DNA of 64,000 nucleotides, taken from NCBI GenBank assembly GCA_035542855.1, contig DATKKM010000053.1, positions 19,876 through 83,875 on the forward strand. Direction: 5' to 3'. The translations under genes were made by a program, and so were the position numbers. The notes below the pieces were generated by a model. The model had not been told where the DNA came from. It searched no databases and was given only the letters and a program-made list of their open reading frames with translations. The stretch comes from DATKKM01 sp035542855. Lineage in GTDB: Bacteria; Chloroflexota; Dehalococcoidia; SM23-28-2; RBG-16-64-32. The number at the start of each line of letters is the position of its first letter. Within the stretch, counting starts at the first letter, position 1. Below, piece after piece: positions 15,272 through 35,179 of this stretch.

Positions 15272-15901
15272 ATGGCACGAGTCACAGAAGCGCATGTAGA
15301 AGCACGAAGGAACCAGATCCTGGACGCCGCGTGGTCCTGCTTCGCCCGCCAGGGCTACCACCAGACGACGATGCAGGACATCGCCACCGACGCCGGCATC
15401 AGCGCCGGCGCCATCTACCGCTACTACGCCAGCAAGGAGGCCGTACTGGCCGCCATCACGGAGCGCAACACCATCCGCTATATGGAACTGCTGGCCGATA
15501 TCCAGTCCGAGGCCGAGGGGCCGATGGACGTACTCGACTCGGTCGGCCAGACGATGCTCGCCACCTTCGAAGACCCGATGTACGAGACCAACGCCCGCCT
15601 CGACATCGAGATTCGCCCGGAGACTATCCGCAACGACGCCCTCCGCGAGCGGAGCCGCCAGCAACTCGACTTCTGGCGGCAATCGCTCGTCACACTCCTC
15701 CAGGAAGCGCGCGAGAAGGGTGAGATGCGCGCCGACATCGATATCGACACGTTCGTCGTGCTCGCCATCTGCGCCTACGAGGGGCTGCGCTCCTGGGGGC
15801 TGATCGACCCGGCCATCTTCCGCCCGCGTGAGGTGTTCGACCTGCTGCTGAAGCTGGTCTCCGCCCGTGCGATGCTCCAAACCAGCGAGAACCTCAACTA
15901 G
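15272..15901 (+). CDS. TetR-family transcriptional regulator
   Basis: 209 residues. The N-terminal TetR DNA-binding domain is clear: RRNQILDAAWSCFARQGYHQ, then TTMQDIATDAGISAGAIYRY with YASKEAVL. The C-terminal ligand domain resembles the TetR_C_6-like group and is helical throughout. It lies behind a paired palindromic operator and ends 7 nt before a cytochrome P450 gene with which it forms an operon, so it probably represses itself and the P450 until a hydrophobic ligand binds. Ligand unknown. Confidence 0.93.
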   Translation: MARVTEAHVEARRNQILDAAWSCFARQGYHQTTMQDIATDAGISAGAIYRYYASKEAVLAAITERNTIRYMELLADIQSEAEGPMDVLDSVGQTMLATFEDPMYETNARLDIEIRPETIRNDALRERSRQQLDFWRQSLVTLLQEAREKGEMRADIDIDTFVVLAICAYEGLRSWGLIDPAIFRPREVFDLLLKLVSARAMLQTSENLN

Positions 15902-15908
15902 GAGCGCT

Positions 15909-17219
15909 ATGCAGTTCAACCCGTTTTCCCCTGAGGTCAGGCAGAACCCGTACCCCTCCTACGCGGAGCTGCGGCGGGAGGCGCCCCTTTACAAGCTGGA
16001 GCCGATGGGCTTCTGGATGGTCACCCGCTACGAGGACGTGCAGTTCGTGCTGAAGAGCCCGCACCTCTTCTCGTCGGAGGGCATGGCCGGCCCGCAGGGG
16101 TTGCAGGGCCAGATCCGCAGCATCATCACGATGGACCCGCCGGACCACCAGCGGATGCGCTCTCTGGTTGGGCGCGCCTTCACGCCGCGCATGATAGCCG
16201 AGCTGGAGCCGCGCATCCGCGAGATCACCCGCGGTCTGGTCTCGAAGGTCGCTCACTCGTCTGAGTTCGACGCTATCGGCGGGCTGGCGCTGCCGCTGCC
16301 GGTGCGGGTGATCGCGGAGATGCTGGGCGTCGACGCCCGGCGCATGCACGACTTCAAGCGCTGGTCAGACATCATGGTCGCCCAGCTGATGCGGCCCGGC
16401 GCCACGCCGGAAGAGGTCGCCTACGAGCAGGCCGAGAGGGCCGCTTTCGAGCAGTACTTCCTGTGGGCGATCGAGGAGCGGCGCAAGAAGCCCGGCAGCG
16501 ACCTGATCAGCGCGCTGGTCCGCGCCGAGGAGGAGCACCAACACCTCACTGCGGATGAGGTGTTCGGTTTCGCGCTGCTGCTGCTCATCGCCGGCAATGA
16601 GACGACGACGAACCTCATCGGCAATATGGTGCTGACGCTGCTCCGCAACCCGTGGGAGCTGGAGAAGCTGCGCCGCGACCCCTCTCTGATCCCCGCCGCC
16701 GTCGAAGAGACGCTGCGCTACGACTCGCCGGTGCAGATGCTGTTCCGCATCGCCCGGGAGGACGTTGAGATGCACGGCGAGCGCATCCCGAAGGGCGCGA
16801 TGGTCTGGCCGGTGCTGGCCTCCGCCAACCGCGACGAGGCCCGTTACCCGGAGCCGGACCGCTTCCAGATCGGGCGGGACGCTTCGGGGCACGTGGCGTT
16901 CGGGCACGGCATCCACTTCTGCATCGGGGCGCCGCTGGCCCGGCTGGAGGCCCGCATCGCCATGGAGGAGCTGCTGCCGCACCTCTCGCAGGCGCGGCTC
17001 GGCGAGCAGCCGCTGGACTACATCGATGCGTTCTTCCTGCGCGGCCTCAAGCACCTGCCGCTGATGCTGCCGGAGCGCCAGCTGTCGCCGGACATGCCGC
17101 CGAGCCCGCGCGAGCTGATGCGGATGAGCGCGCGGCTGGCCCGCCACACGGCGAAGGACGCATACGGCGGCGTGAAGGCGCTGCTCAAACGCGCCCGCCG
17201 CGACTCACCACCACTCTAG
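15909..17219 (+). CDS. Cytochrome P450
   Basis: 436 residues from the ATG at 15909, which follows AGGAG; an upstream in-frame start would overlap the TetR gene. The I-helix is LLLIAGNETTTNLIGN, the ExxR motif is in VEETLRYDSPVQML, and the heme loop is FGHGIHFCIGAPLAR with the Cys thiolate. It belongs to the soluble bacterial CYP107/CYP109-like group and needs ferredoxin partners, none of which is encoded here. A basic tail of about 40 residues follows the usual P450 end. Substrate unknown. Confidence 0.93.
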   Translation: MQFNPFSPEVRQNPYPSYAELRREAPLYKLEPMGFWMVTRYEDVQFVLKSPHLFSSEGMAGPQGLQGQIRSIITMDPPDHQRMRSLVGRAFTPRMIAELEPRIREITRGLVSKVAHSSEFDAIGGLALPLPVRVIAEMLGVDARRMHDFKRWSDIMVAQLMRPGATPEEVAYEQAERAAFEQYFLWAIEERRKKPGSDLISALVRAEEEHQHLTADEVFGFALLLLIAGNETTTNLIGNMVLTLLRNPWELEKLRRDPSLIPAAVEETLRYDSPVQMLFRIAREDVEMHGERIPKGAMVWPVLASANRDEARYPEPDRFQIGRDASGHVAFGHGIHFCIGAPLARLEARIAMEELLPHLSQARLGEQPLDYIDAFFLRGLKHLPLMLPERQLSPDMPPSPRELMRMSARLARHTAKDAYGGVKALLKRARRDSPPL

Positions 17220-17234
17220 AAGCCCCCACATCAG

Positions 17235-17270
17235 ACAAGGGAACGAGCACCCCCTCGCCTGTTCCCTTGT
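17235..17270 (+). terminator. Hairpin downstream of the P450 gene
   Basis: ACAAGGGAAC and GTTCCCTTGT form a perfect 10-bp stem 16 nt after the P450 stop; no U-tract follows. Possible terminator or RNA 3' stabiliser. Confidence 0.4.
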
Positions 17271-17356
17271 TGCCTGGGTAACCAGCGCGCTTCCGCGCCC
17301 CACGTTGGGGGTCAAGCGACTGTGTAAACGCCGGGAGCTGATCAGGCGTTTCGCGT

Positions 17357-18631
17357 TTACGGATAGATGCCGCGGAGGCGCGCCGCTTCCACCACGCGGC
17401 CGACGGCCAGCACCATCGCCGCTTCGCGCAGGGTGATCTTGTGCTCCTGCGCTGTGCGCAGGACGTCTGCGTAGGCGCGGGTCATCACCTTGTGCAGCTT
17501 CGCGTTGACCTCTGACTCGTCCCAGAAGTAGAACTGCAGGTCCTGCACCCATTCGAAGTAGGAGACGATGACGCCGCCCGCGTTGGCCAGGATGTCCGGC
17601 ACCACCGTGATGCCGTTCGCCTTCATGATTGCGTCGCCCTCCGGCGTTGTTGGGCCGTTCGCGCCCTCCACCACGTACTTCGCGCGCACCGCCGGCGCGG
17701 TCTCGGCCGTCAGCTGGTCTTCGATCGCCGCCGGGACAAGGATGTCCACGGGCAGCGCCAGCAGCTCGGTGTTCGTGATCGAGTCGCCGGCCTTGGACTC
17801 GGCGAGCGGCGCGCGATCCTCGCGGTGGCCGTCCAGGGCATCGATGTCCAGGCCGTTGGCGTTGTACAGCCCGCTGGTGTGGTCACTCACGGCCACCACC
17901 TTCAGGCCGGCCTGGTGCAGGAGCCGGGCCGCCGTGGCGCCGACCTTGCCGAACCCCTGCACGGCCACGGTGGCGCCTTTGAGGTCGATCTTGTTGGTGC
18001 GGGCGACCTCTTCGACGATGTATTGCAGGCCGCGCCCCGTCGCCTCGGAGCGGCCCAGCGTGCCGCCGACAGCGACCGGCTTTCCGGTGACCACGCCGGC
18101 CACGGTGTGGCCGCGGTGCATGGAGATCGTGTCCATGATCCAGGCCATCACCTGGTCGTTGGTGCCCATGTCCGGCGCCGGGATGTCCTCGTCCGGGCCG
18201 ATGATGATCGAGATCTCGGTGGCGTAGCGCCGCGTCAGCCCCTCCAGCTCGCCCTGGGTCAGCGTCCTGGGATCGACGACGACGCCGCCCTTGGCCCCGC
18301 CGAACGGCAGGTTCACCACGGCAGACTTCCAGGTCATCCACATCGCCAGCGCCCGCACTTCGTCCAGCGAGACGTGCAGGCTGTAGCGCAGGCCACCCTT
18401 GGCCGGGCCGCGCGCCAGGTTGTGCTGCACCCGGTAGCCGTTGAAGACGCGCACGGAGCCGTCGCGCATGGTGACCGGGAAGTTGACGGAGAGCTCGCGC
18501 TTGCAGTTGCGGAGGACGGCGCGCATGCCTTCGTCCAGGCGCAGGCGGTCCGCCGCGGCATCGAACTGGGAGAGGGCCGTCGCCAGCACGCCGGCGACAG
18601 CGGGAGCTTCGGGCGGGGTCTTAACAACCAT
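17357..18631 (-). CDS. gdhA: Glutamate dehydrogenase (Glu/Leu/Phe/Val family)
   Basis: 424 residues, the hexameric short form. The dimerisation and substrate region has GYRVQHNLARGPAKGGLRY and catalytic Lys in PFGGAKGGVVVDP; the Rossmann domain has VAVQGFGKVGATAARLL; NGPTTPEGD and LANAGGVIVSYFEWVQD are family hallmarks. It interconverts glutamate and 2-oxoglutarate with ammonia; coenzyme preference is not evident. A TATACT -10 (18648-18643) lies so close to the ATG that the 5' leader would be only a few nucleotides. A GTAAACGC/GCGTTTAC inverted repeat (17324-17360) overlaps the stop. Confidence 0.95.
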   Translation of the reverse strand: MVVKTPPEAPAVAGVLATALSQFDAAADRLRLDEGMRAVLRNCKRELSVNFPVTMRDGSVRVFNGYRVQHNLARGPAKGGLRYSLHVSLDEVRALAMWMTWKSAVVNLPFGGAKGGVVVDPRTLTQGELEGLTRRYATEISIIIGPDEDIPAPDMGTNDQVMAWIMDTISMHRGHTVAGVVTGKPVAVGGTLGRSEATGRGLQYIVEEVARTNKIDLKGATVAVQGFGKVGATAARLLHQAGLKVVAVSDHTSGLYNANGLDIDALDGHREDRAPLAESKAGDSITNTELLALPVDILVPAAIEDQLTAETAPAVRAKYVVEGANGPTTPEGDAIMKANGITVVPDILANAGGVIVSYFEWVQDLQFYFWDESEVNAKLHKVMTRAYADVLRTAQEHKITLREAAMVLAVGRVVEAARLRGIYP

Positions 18632-18685
18632 GCTCTATCACCAGTATAGACGCGCGCCGGGCCGGTTGGCGTAACAGGTACAGGC

Positions 18686-18716
18686 AAAGAAGGGGCGGGC
18701 ATTTGCCCGCCCCTTC
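18686..18716 (-). terminator. Intrinsic terminator after rpoC
   Basis: On the minus strand GAAGGGGCGGGC and GCCCGCCCCTTC form a 12-bp stem with loop AAAT and a TTTG tail, 20 nt after the rpoC stop. Confidence 0.75.
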
Positions 18717-18735
18717 GCTTGCGCGTATCTGGAGG

Positions 18736-27121
<8,386 letters not shown>

Positions 27122-27235
27122 ACAGAACCTCTCCTCGGCACAGGCGAAAATGGTGCAGTAATGCGATTAGGCAATTACGGAAAACAAGTGAATACAGGGA
27201 ATGCGAATGGGGGACTCGACAACCATCCACGTCAC

Positions 27236-27264
27236 ACTATATGTAAGCACGATGCAATTGTCAA
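27236..27264 (-). promoter_or_regulatory. Sigma-70-type promoter of rpoB-rpoC
   Basis: TTGACA (27264-27259), 17-nt spacer, TATAGT (27241-27236) on the minus strand. The start near 27230 gives a leader of about 108 nt, in an AT-rich island unlike the surrounding DNA. Confidence 0.9.
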
Positions 27265-27308
27265 CACGAATTTACTGAACCACTACACAAATTTTTCAGG
27301 AGTGCCGT

Positions 27309-28253
27309 TCAGTTGACCGTTTCCCCGGCCAGCGCCGCGCCTGCCCGTTGCACTCGCGGCTGCCGCACGGGCGCCTGGCCGCGCATGACAGCCGTCACGC
27401 CCGCCACGATCAGCAAGCCGCCCGCCACCGTGTTCAGGCCTATGCTCTCGTCCAGGGCCAGCCAGCCGAGGACGACGGCGATGATCGGCACGATGTACGT
27501 GACCAGCGTGGCCCGCACGCTGCCCAGGTTCTCAATCAGCCAGAAGAAGGCGATGTAGGCGAAGCCGGTGCCGGCCAGCCCCAGCGCCGCCAGCGAGGCG
27601 TACCCGCGCGTGTCCAGCGAGTAGTCCGGCAGGCCCCCGGCCGCCACGACGGCGATCGGCGCCAGGAAGAGCGTGGCCAGCGACAGCTGGGCCAGCGTGA
27701 CACTGACCTGGTCCTGCCCGTGCAGAGTCTGCCGCGTGAACACCACGCCGACTCCGTACGAGGCCGCCGCGCCGACGACGGCCAGTTCACCGAGAACGTT
27801 GGAGCTGGTGACATCGGTGACGCCGCGGCCGGTCAGCACGCCGACGCCGGCGAACGCCAGCAGCAGCCCCGCCAGGCGGGCCCGCGTGAAGTGCTCCTCA
27901 TCCAGGGCGATGGCGGCGAACAGCGCCGTGAAGATGGGGACGGTCGCGTTCAGGATAGAGGCCGTGCCGCTGGAGATGTGCTCCTCGCCGAGGGGGATGA
28001 GCATGAAGGGGATGACGTTGTTCATCACCGCCATCACTGACACCCGCGCCAGCAGCCGGGGCGTCAGCTGCAGGCGCCGCCGGGTCACGACGACGTAGGC
28101 GGCGACAGCGGCGGCGCCGAGTGCGGTTCGCCCGAGGGCCACCTCCACCGGATCTGTGCCCTCAAGGATGTACTTGATGAAGAGGAACGAGCCGCCCCAC
28201 GTGCCCGCCAGCCCGATCAGCACCGGCCAGGCCCGCGCCGTCCGGGTGTCCAT
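27309..28253 (-). CDS. EamA/DMT-superfamily transporter
   Basis: 314 residues with ten predicted transmembrane helices in two EamA repeats (first: WPVLIGLAGTWGGSFLFIKY to VGVLTGRGV; second: ASYGVGVVFTRQTLHG to LIVAGVTAVM). Repeat motifs such as GRTALGAAAVAAYV and YIVPIIAVVLGWLALDESI are typical. This family exports amino acids, nucleosides or drugs. An Lrp-type regulator lies just upstream on the same strand, which suggests amino-acid export, but substrate is inferred only. The ATG overlaps the TGA of a possible 33-codon ORF. Confidence 0.85.
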   Translation of the reverse strand: MDTRTARAWPVLIGLAGTWGGSFLFIKYILEGTDPVEVALGRTALGAAAVAAYVVVTRRRLQLTPRLLARVSVMAVMNNVIPFMLIPLGEEHISSGTASILNATVPIFTALFAAIALDEEHFTRARLAGLLLAFAGVGVLTGRGVTDVTSSNVLGELAVVGAAASYGVGVVFTRQTLHGQDQVSVTLAQLSLATLFLAPIAVVAAGGLPDYSLDTRGYASLAALGLAGTGFAYIAFFWLIENLGSVRATLVTYIVPIIAVVLGWLALDESIGLNTVAGGLLIVAGVTAVMRGQAPVRQPRVQRAGAALAGETVN

Positions 28254-28354
28254 CAGTAGCGCGGCGCCTCGCTCGCCCGCATGACGGCGCGGCTCAACGC
28301 GAGCGCGCCGAGCCAGTACCGGGCGTCTTCGTGGCCGGGCGCCGGCCTAAGCAC
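28253..28354 (-). CDS. Candidate 33-residue ORF linking the Lrp and EamA genes
   Basis: A GTG-initiated frame overlaps the last 8 nt of the Lrp gene and ends in TGATG, the ATG being the EamA start. It encodes LRPAPGHEDARYWLGALALS followed by RAVMRASEAPRY. No homology is recognised. The overlaps at both ends suit translational coupling, but in such GC-rich DNA a chance frame of this size is common. Confidence 0.3.
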   Translation of the reverse strand: MLRPAPGHEDARYWLGALALSRAVMRASEAPRY

Positions 28355-28835
28355 TGCGGCGCTCCTTGTGGGGCTCGGCGGCGGGCAGCGGGAGAGCCGT
28401 CGTCTCCTTGAACGTGGCGAAGGCGATTGTCGTCTTGCTGGCGGTGACGGGGCCGGCCTGCCAGATGCGCTGGAGGATGTCCTGCAGCTGCTTGTTTGTG
28501 CGGCAGCGGACCTTGACGATGAAGCACTCCTCGCCGGCGATGTGGTGCGTCTCCAGGACCTCCGGGATGCCGGCGACGGCGTTGGCGATGTCGTCCGGCT
28601 TGTAGTCGCTCAGGCGGACGGAGATGTAGGCGAGCACGTCCAGGCCCAGCGCTTCTGGGTCGACGAGCGCGGCGTAGCCCTTGATCACGCCCCGCTGCTC
28701 CAGCTTCTTGACGCGCTCGTGGACGCTGGGCTGGCTGAGGCCGACGGCTTCCGCGATGGCGGAGTGGGAGGCGCGCCCGTCCCGCTGGAGGATCTCCAGG
28801 ATCTTCAGGTCGATGAAGTCGAGGTCGGAGTCCAT
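28347..28835 (-). CDS. Lrp/AsnC-family transcriptional regulator
   Basis: 162 residues from the ATG at 28835 (AAGGAAG upstream). N-terminal winged HTH: DLKILEILQRDGRASHSAIA and EAVGLSQPSVHERVKKLEQR. C-terminal RAM (AsnC_trans_reg) domain: VLAYISVRLSDYKPDDIANA and CFIVKVRCRTNKQLQDIL. Lrp proteins sense amino acids as octamers or dodecamers. It is upstream of and in line with an EamA transporter, so it plausibly controls amino-acid export. An in-frame extension upstream lacks the family pattern. Confidence 0.92.
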   Translation of the reverse strand: MDSDLDFIDLKILEILQRDGRASHSAIAEAVGLSQPSVHERVKKLEQRGVIKGYAALVDPEALGLDVLAYISVRLSDYKPDDIANAVAGIPEVLETHHIAGEECFIVKVRCRTNKQLQDILQRIWQAGPVTASKTTIAFATFKETTALPLPAAEPHKERRSA

Positions 28836-28947
28836 GGCTGGCTTCCTTGTCGTGGGATGGCCTATGTTATATCTGTCAGAGCGCTGGCCCGTCAATACTT
28901 TATCGGCCAGATGTGCGGAACGTCACGTTTTCGTCGGGCTGGAGCGC

Positions 28948-29805
28948 TCAGGACACGCGCCCGTCCAGTATCTCCCGCAGCTCCGTGCCGTTGATCGCGT
29001 CCGACATTAGCTCGTGTGTCTTCTGCTCCTTCACCTCCAGCGCTGCCCGCTTCACCGCGCCAACCGCCACGCGCAGGAACATGCTGCCGTAGCTGACGCG
29101 CGCCACGCCCATCTCCTCCAGCTCGCGGGCGCTGGGGACGCCGGGTCCGGCCAGGATGCTGACCGGCGCCGGAATCTCCTTGACCAGCGTGCGGATAAAG
29201 TCCCGCTCCGGCACGCCGAAGAAGAAGACGCTGTCGGCGCCGGCCTCGGCCCAGGCCTGGCCGCGGCGCACGCCTTCCTTGAGCGCCGCCGGCCTGTCCT
29301 CGCGCTCGGCGGAGAAGGCGTCGCAGCGGGCGTTGAGCAGGAACTCGCTGCCCAGCTTCTTGCGCTCGTCCATGAAGGCGGCGATCTTCTCCAGCTGGAA
29401 GCCGATGTCCAGCAGCTTGCCCGGGTTCGCGCGGTCGCCGTCCTCCATGTTCATCCCGGCCGCGCCCGCCGCCACGAACTGACGTACCGTCTCGCGCACG
29501 TCTTGCGGGCCGCCGTAGCCGTCCTCGCCGTCGGCGTTGACGGGGATGCGCACGGCCTCGGCGCAGAGCTTCGTCACGCCGGCGGTCGCGTCGCGGGTGA
29601 TGCCGAGGTCCGGGTAGCCCATGGCGTTGGCGAAACCGGCGCTACTTCCCTGGATGGCCTCGAAGCCCAGGTGCTGGTAGAGGAGCGCGCTGAGCACGTT
29701 GAAGGCGCCCGGCATGATGACGATCTCCGGCGCCTGCAGGAGGGCCTTGAGCCGGCGGCTCTTCTCGTTTGCGGTCTTGATCATCTCTGCGGATGGCCTG
29801 GTCAT
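28948..29805 (-). CDS. Isocitrate lyase/PEP mutase superfamily enzyme
   Basis: 285 residues. The (beta/alpha)8 core is recognised by PGAFNVLSALLYQHLGFEAI, SSAGFANAMGYPD, PVNADGEDGYGGPQDV, AAGMNMEDGDR and FLLNARCDAF. The family covers phosphonopyruvate hydrolase, 2-methylisocitrate lyase-like and oxaloacetate decarboxylase-like enzymes. The lyase KKCGH-type catalytic Cys loop is not evident, so a C-C lyase or hydrolase of a 2-oxo acid is possible but not proven. The ATG lies 1 nt after the ada stop, so the two genes are co-transcribed, an unexplained pairing. Confidence 0.8.
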   Translation of the reverse strand: MTRPSAEMIKTANEKSRRLKALLQAPEIVIMPGAFNVLSALLYQHLGFEAIQGSSAGFANAMGYPDLGITRDATAGVTKLCAEAVRIPVNADGEDGYGGPQDVRETVRQFVAAGAAGMNMEDGDRANPGKLLDIGFQLEKIAAFMDERKKLGSEFLLNARCDAFSAEREDRPAALKEGVRRGQAWAEAGADSVFFFGVPERDFIRTLVKEIPAPVSILAGPGVPSARELEEMGVARVSYGSMFLRVAVGAVKRAALEVKEQKTHELMSDAINGTELREILDGRVS

Positions 29806-29806
29806 G

Positions 29807-30913
29807 CTATGCGCTCCCTGCTGCGGCCGCTTCCGGCCGGTGCTCGGTCTCCATCGCCAGCAGCGCCTCCTTGCGGTGCACTCCCAGCGCGTAGCCGCCG
29901 ATATCCCCGTTCTCACGCACCACCCGGTGGCAGGGGATGATGAGCGCGACGGGGTTGTGCGCGCAGGCCTGGGCCACCGCCCGCGCCGCTTTCGGGTTGC
30001 CGATCTCCCGCGCCACCTGCGAGTACGACTTCGTCTCGCCGTAGGCGATGGCCCGCAGGGCGCGCCAGACGCGGATCTGGAAGGCCGTGGCCTGGATGTC
30101 CACCGGGATGTCCAGCCGCACCTGGCGGCCGTCCAGGAAGCGGACGATGTCCTGGATCCAGCCCTCGGCGCCGTCGCGGCGCGCAATCAGCGCCTGCGGG
30201 TACTCCCGGCGCAGCGCATCCTCCAGTTGCCGCTCGGAATCGCCCAGCTTGACCGAGCAGATGCCGCGCTCCGTGGCCCCGACCAGCAGCTTGCCCAGCA
30301 CGGAGTCGACGATCTGGTAGCCGATGGCCATGCCGCGCCCGCCGCGCTGGTAGGCAGCCGGCGTCATCCCCAGCTGCTTGTCCACCGCCTCGTAGAGGCG
30401 GCTGCTGGACGGGTAGCCGGCGTCGTACATGGCCGCCGTCACGCTGGCGCCCTCGCGCAGGCCGTGGCGCAGGCGCAGCGCGCGGTGGGTGGCCGCGTAC
30501 TCGCGCGGGGTAACCCACAGCGTGCGCTTGAACAGCCGCCGCAGGTACTCCGCACCGACGCCAAGGCGCCGGGCCACCGGCGCCAGCGAAGGCTGGGCGT
30601 CCGGGTCGTTCTCCAGGTAGTCGCAGGCCTGGCGCACCATCTCCGGGCGTCCGTCGGAGATCACCTCGCGGGGGGTGCAGCGCTTACAGGGGCGGTAGCC
30701 CGCGGCTTCGCACTCCTCCGGCGTGGCGTAGAACGTCACGTTCTCGCGCCTGGGGCGGCGCGAGGGGCAGGACGGCCGGCAGTAGACGCCCGTTGTCTTC
30801 ACCGCCACGTAGAACACGCCGTCGTGCGAGGTGTCGCGGCTGCACATGACCTGCCAGCACAGCTCCTGGTCGGTGATCGCCATCTCTTCTCTCTCTGCCA
30901 ACTGTATCGCCAT
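29807..30913 (-). CDS. ada: Bifunctional Ada: methylphosphotriester sensor and O6-methylguanine-DNA methyltransferase
   Basis: 368 residues from the ATG at 30913 (GGAGG 6 nt upstream). N-terminal zinc domain with the four Cys ligands (TTGVYCRPSCPSRRP and GYRPCKRCTP), whose first Cys accepts methyl from phosphotriesters; AraC-type HTH in the middle (ARRLGVGAEYLRRLFKRTLW, and CGLREG-like second helix pair); C-terminal methyltransferase with NPVALIIPCHRVVRENGDIG, the active Cys in PCHRV. It is both alkyl acceptor and transcription activator of the adaptive response. Upstream in-frame sequence to 31039 lies in a repeat and is not used. Confidence 0.95.
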   Translation of the reverse strand: MAIQLAEREEMAITDQELCWQVMCSRDTSHDGVFYVAVKTTGVYCRPSCPSRRPRRENVTFYATPEECEAAGYRPCKRCTPREVISDGRPEMVRQACDYLENDPDAQPSLAPVARRLGVGAEYLRRLFKRTLWVTPREYAATHRALRLRHGLREGASVTAAMYDAGYPSSSRLYEAVDKQLGMTPAAYQRGGRGMAIGYQIVDSVLGKLLVGATERGICSVKLGDSERQLEDALRREYPQALIARRDGAEGWIQDIVRFLDGRQVRLDIPVDIQATAFQIRVWRALRAIAYGETKSYSQVAREIGNPKAARAVAQACAHNPVALIIPCHRVVRENGDIGGYALGVHRKEALLAMETEHRPEAAAAGSA

Positions 30914-30989
30914 TTGGTACCTCCGAGGCGAAGGGTAGCGCGCGTTTGGGGACGAAAATATCCGCTTTCGGCAATCAAGATCGGGCGGA

Positions 30990-31076
30990 CAAACTGACAA
31001 TCCTGCAAACCCACAACCCGCCCGGCCACTGCGCGACATTCGTAGGTTTGCCAGCTTGCCGGTTTGTTGGTTAGTG
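30990..31076. repeat. 8-bp-periodic palindromic element A, before prs
   Basis: Left arm units CAAACTGA, CAATCCTG, CAAACCCA, CAACCCGC; spacer with ACATTCG; right arm units GGTTTGCC, AGCTTGCC, GGTTTGTT, GGTTAGTG. The arms are roughly inverted and all units are 8 bp. It shares AACAAACCGGC (reverse strand) with element B beyond prs. It lies between the divergent ada and prs genes. Confidence 0.7.
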
Positions 31077-31133
31077 CGCCGGGCCGTTGTCAGCCGATGC
31101 CGCGTAGTGTAATGTCACTTTCGTCCTTCGCCT

Positions 31134-32123
31134 ATGATCGAGACTGATACAAAGGTTGCTGTGACCGACGGCCCCGTCTTCCAGGATCTGAAGGTCTTCA
31201 CGGGGAACGCCTCCCCCAACCTCGCCCAGGACATCTGCCAATACCTGGAGATGCCCCTCGGCGCGGTGGAGGTCTTCGAGTTCTCCAACGAGAACATCTT
31301 CGTGCAGTTCAAGGAGAACATCCGGGCCCGGGACGTGTTCATCGTGCAGACTATGACCTCGCCGGTGAACACGCGGCTCATGGAGCTCTTCATCATGATC
31401 GATGCGGCGCGCCGCGCGTCCGCGGGCCGCATCACCGCCGTCGTCCCGTATTACCCTTACTCCCGCAGCGACAAGAAGGACCAACCGCGAGTCCCCATCA
31501 CGGCCCGCCTCATCGCCAACTTCCTGGAGACCGCCGGCGCCGACCGCCTGCTCACCATCGACCTCCACGCCGGCCAGATCCAGGGCTTCTTCAACATCCC
31601 GGTGGACGAGCTGACCGCTCTCTACATCCTTTCCGCCCACGTCAAAGAGATGCATATCCCGGACCTCACCGTCGTGGCGACGGACGTCGGTGGCGCGAAG
31701 GGCGCCCGCCGCATGGCGGACCGCCTGGATTGTCCCCTGGCCGTCGTAGAGAAGCGCCGGCTGGGCAACGAAGAGGCCGTGGAGGCGCTGACGATCATCG
31801 GTGACGTAAAGGGGCGCGCGGTGCTGATCGTCGACGACGAGATTCTGACCGCGGGCACGCTGGTGGCCACCGAGCGCGTCGTCCGCGAGCACGGCGCCAC
31901 CGAGGTTTACGCGGCCGCCACCCACCCGATCCTCTCCGGCGAGGCCGTCGCGCGCATCAAGAAGTCAGCTATCAAGGAGCTGGTCGTTACTGACACGATC
32001 CCGCTGCCGCCGGAGAAGATGCTCCCCAACATGCGCGTCCTCTCCGTCGCTCCCATGCTCGGCGAGGCGATCCGCCGCATCCACACGGGCCAGTCGGTCG
32101 GCGCGCTCTTCAACGGGCACTAG
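31134..32123 (+). CDS. prs: Ribose-phosphate pyrophosphokinase
   Basis: 329 residues. It makes PRPP from ribose 5-phosphate and ATP for purine, pyrimidine, His and Trp synthesis. Motifs: FSNENIFVQFKENIRARDVF, PYYPYSRSDKKDQPR, DLHAGQIQGFF, the catalytic flexible loop in VVEKRRLGNE, and PRPP-binding VLIVDDEILTAGTL. The Gly-rich DVGGAKGARRMADRL replaces the usual DAGGAKRA. No Shine-Dalgarno is visible before the ATG. Repeat elements of one family flank the gene on both sides. Confidence 0.97.
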   Translation: MIETDTKVAVTDGPVFQDLKVFTGNASPNLAQDICQYLEMPLGAVEVFEFSNENIFVQFKENIRARDVFIVQTMTSPVNTRLMELFIMIDAARRASAGRITAVVPYYPYSRSDKKDQPRVPITARLIANFLETAGADRLLTIDLHAGQIQGFFNIPVDELTALYILSAHVKEMHIPDLTVVATDVGGAKGARRMADRLDCPLAVVEKRRLGNEEAVEALTIIGDVKGRAVLIVDDEILTAGTLVATERVVREHGATEVYAAATHPILSGEAVARIKKSAIKELVVTDTIPLPPEKMLPNMRVLSVAPMLGEAIRRIHTGQSVGALFNGH

Positions 32124-32149
32124 GCGCGGCCCCCCAGCCCCCCACCCTA

Positions 32150-32234
32150 CAAACGAACAAACCGGCTAACCGGCAGACCATTCGAGCGTGGTATGGCAAC
32201 GACCGCTCGGCAGTTTGCGAGTTTGTTGTCACCG
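32150..32234. repeat. 8-bp-periodic palindromic element B, between prs and secA
   Basis: Left arm CAAACGAA, CAAACCGG, CTAACCGG, CAGACCAT; spacer with CATTCGAGCG; right arm CAGTTTGC, GAGTTTGT, TGTCACCG. The arm units are 8 bp. It is related to element A in opposite orientation, so the pair brackets prs. Confidence 0.7.
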
Positions 32235-32281
32235 GTGCGGTATCATGAATGTGAATTGCTTACGAGAGATGGCTTGAACAG

Positions 32282-35176
<2,895 letters not shown>

Positions 35177-35179
35177 GCC

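Noticed and set aside
17324..17360. GTAAACGC/GCGTTTAC hairpin as gdhA terminator
   Set aside because: It overlaps the stop codon and lacks a U-tract, so I did not list it as a terminator.
30914..31039. N-terminal extension of Ada
   Set aside because: It is encoded by the octamer-repeat element, and a good Shine-Dalgarno supports the ATG at 30913.
30990..32234. CRISPR array
   Set aside because: Units are 7-8 bp without spacers of constant length, and no cas genes are present.
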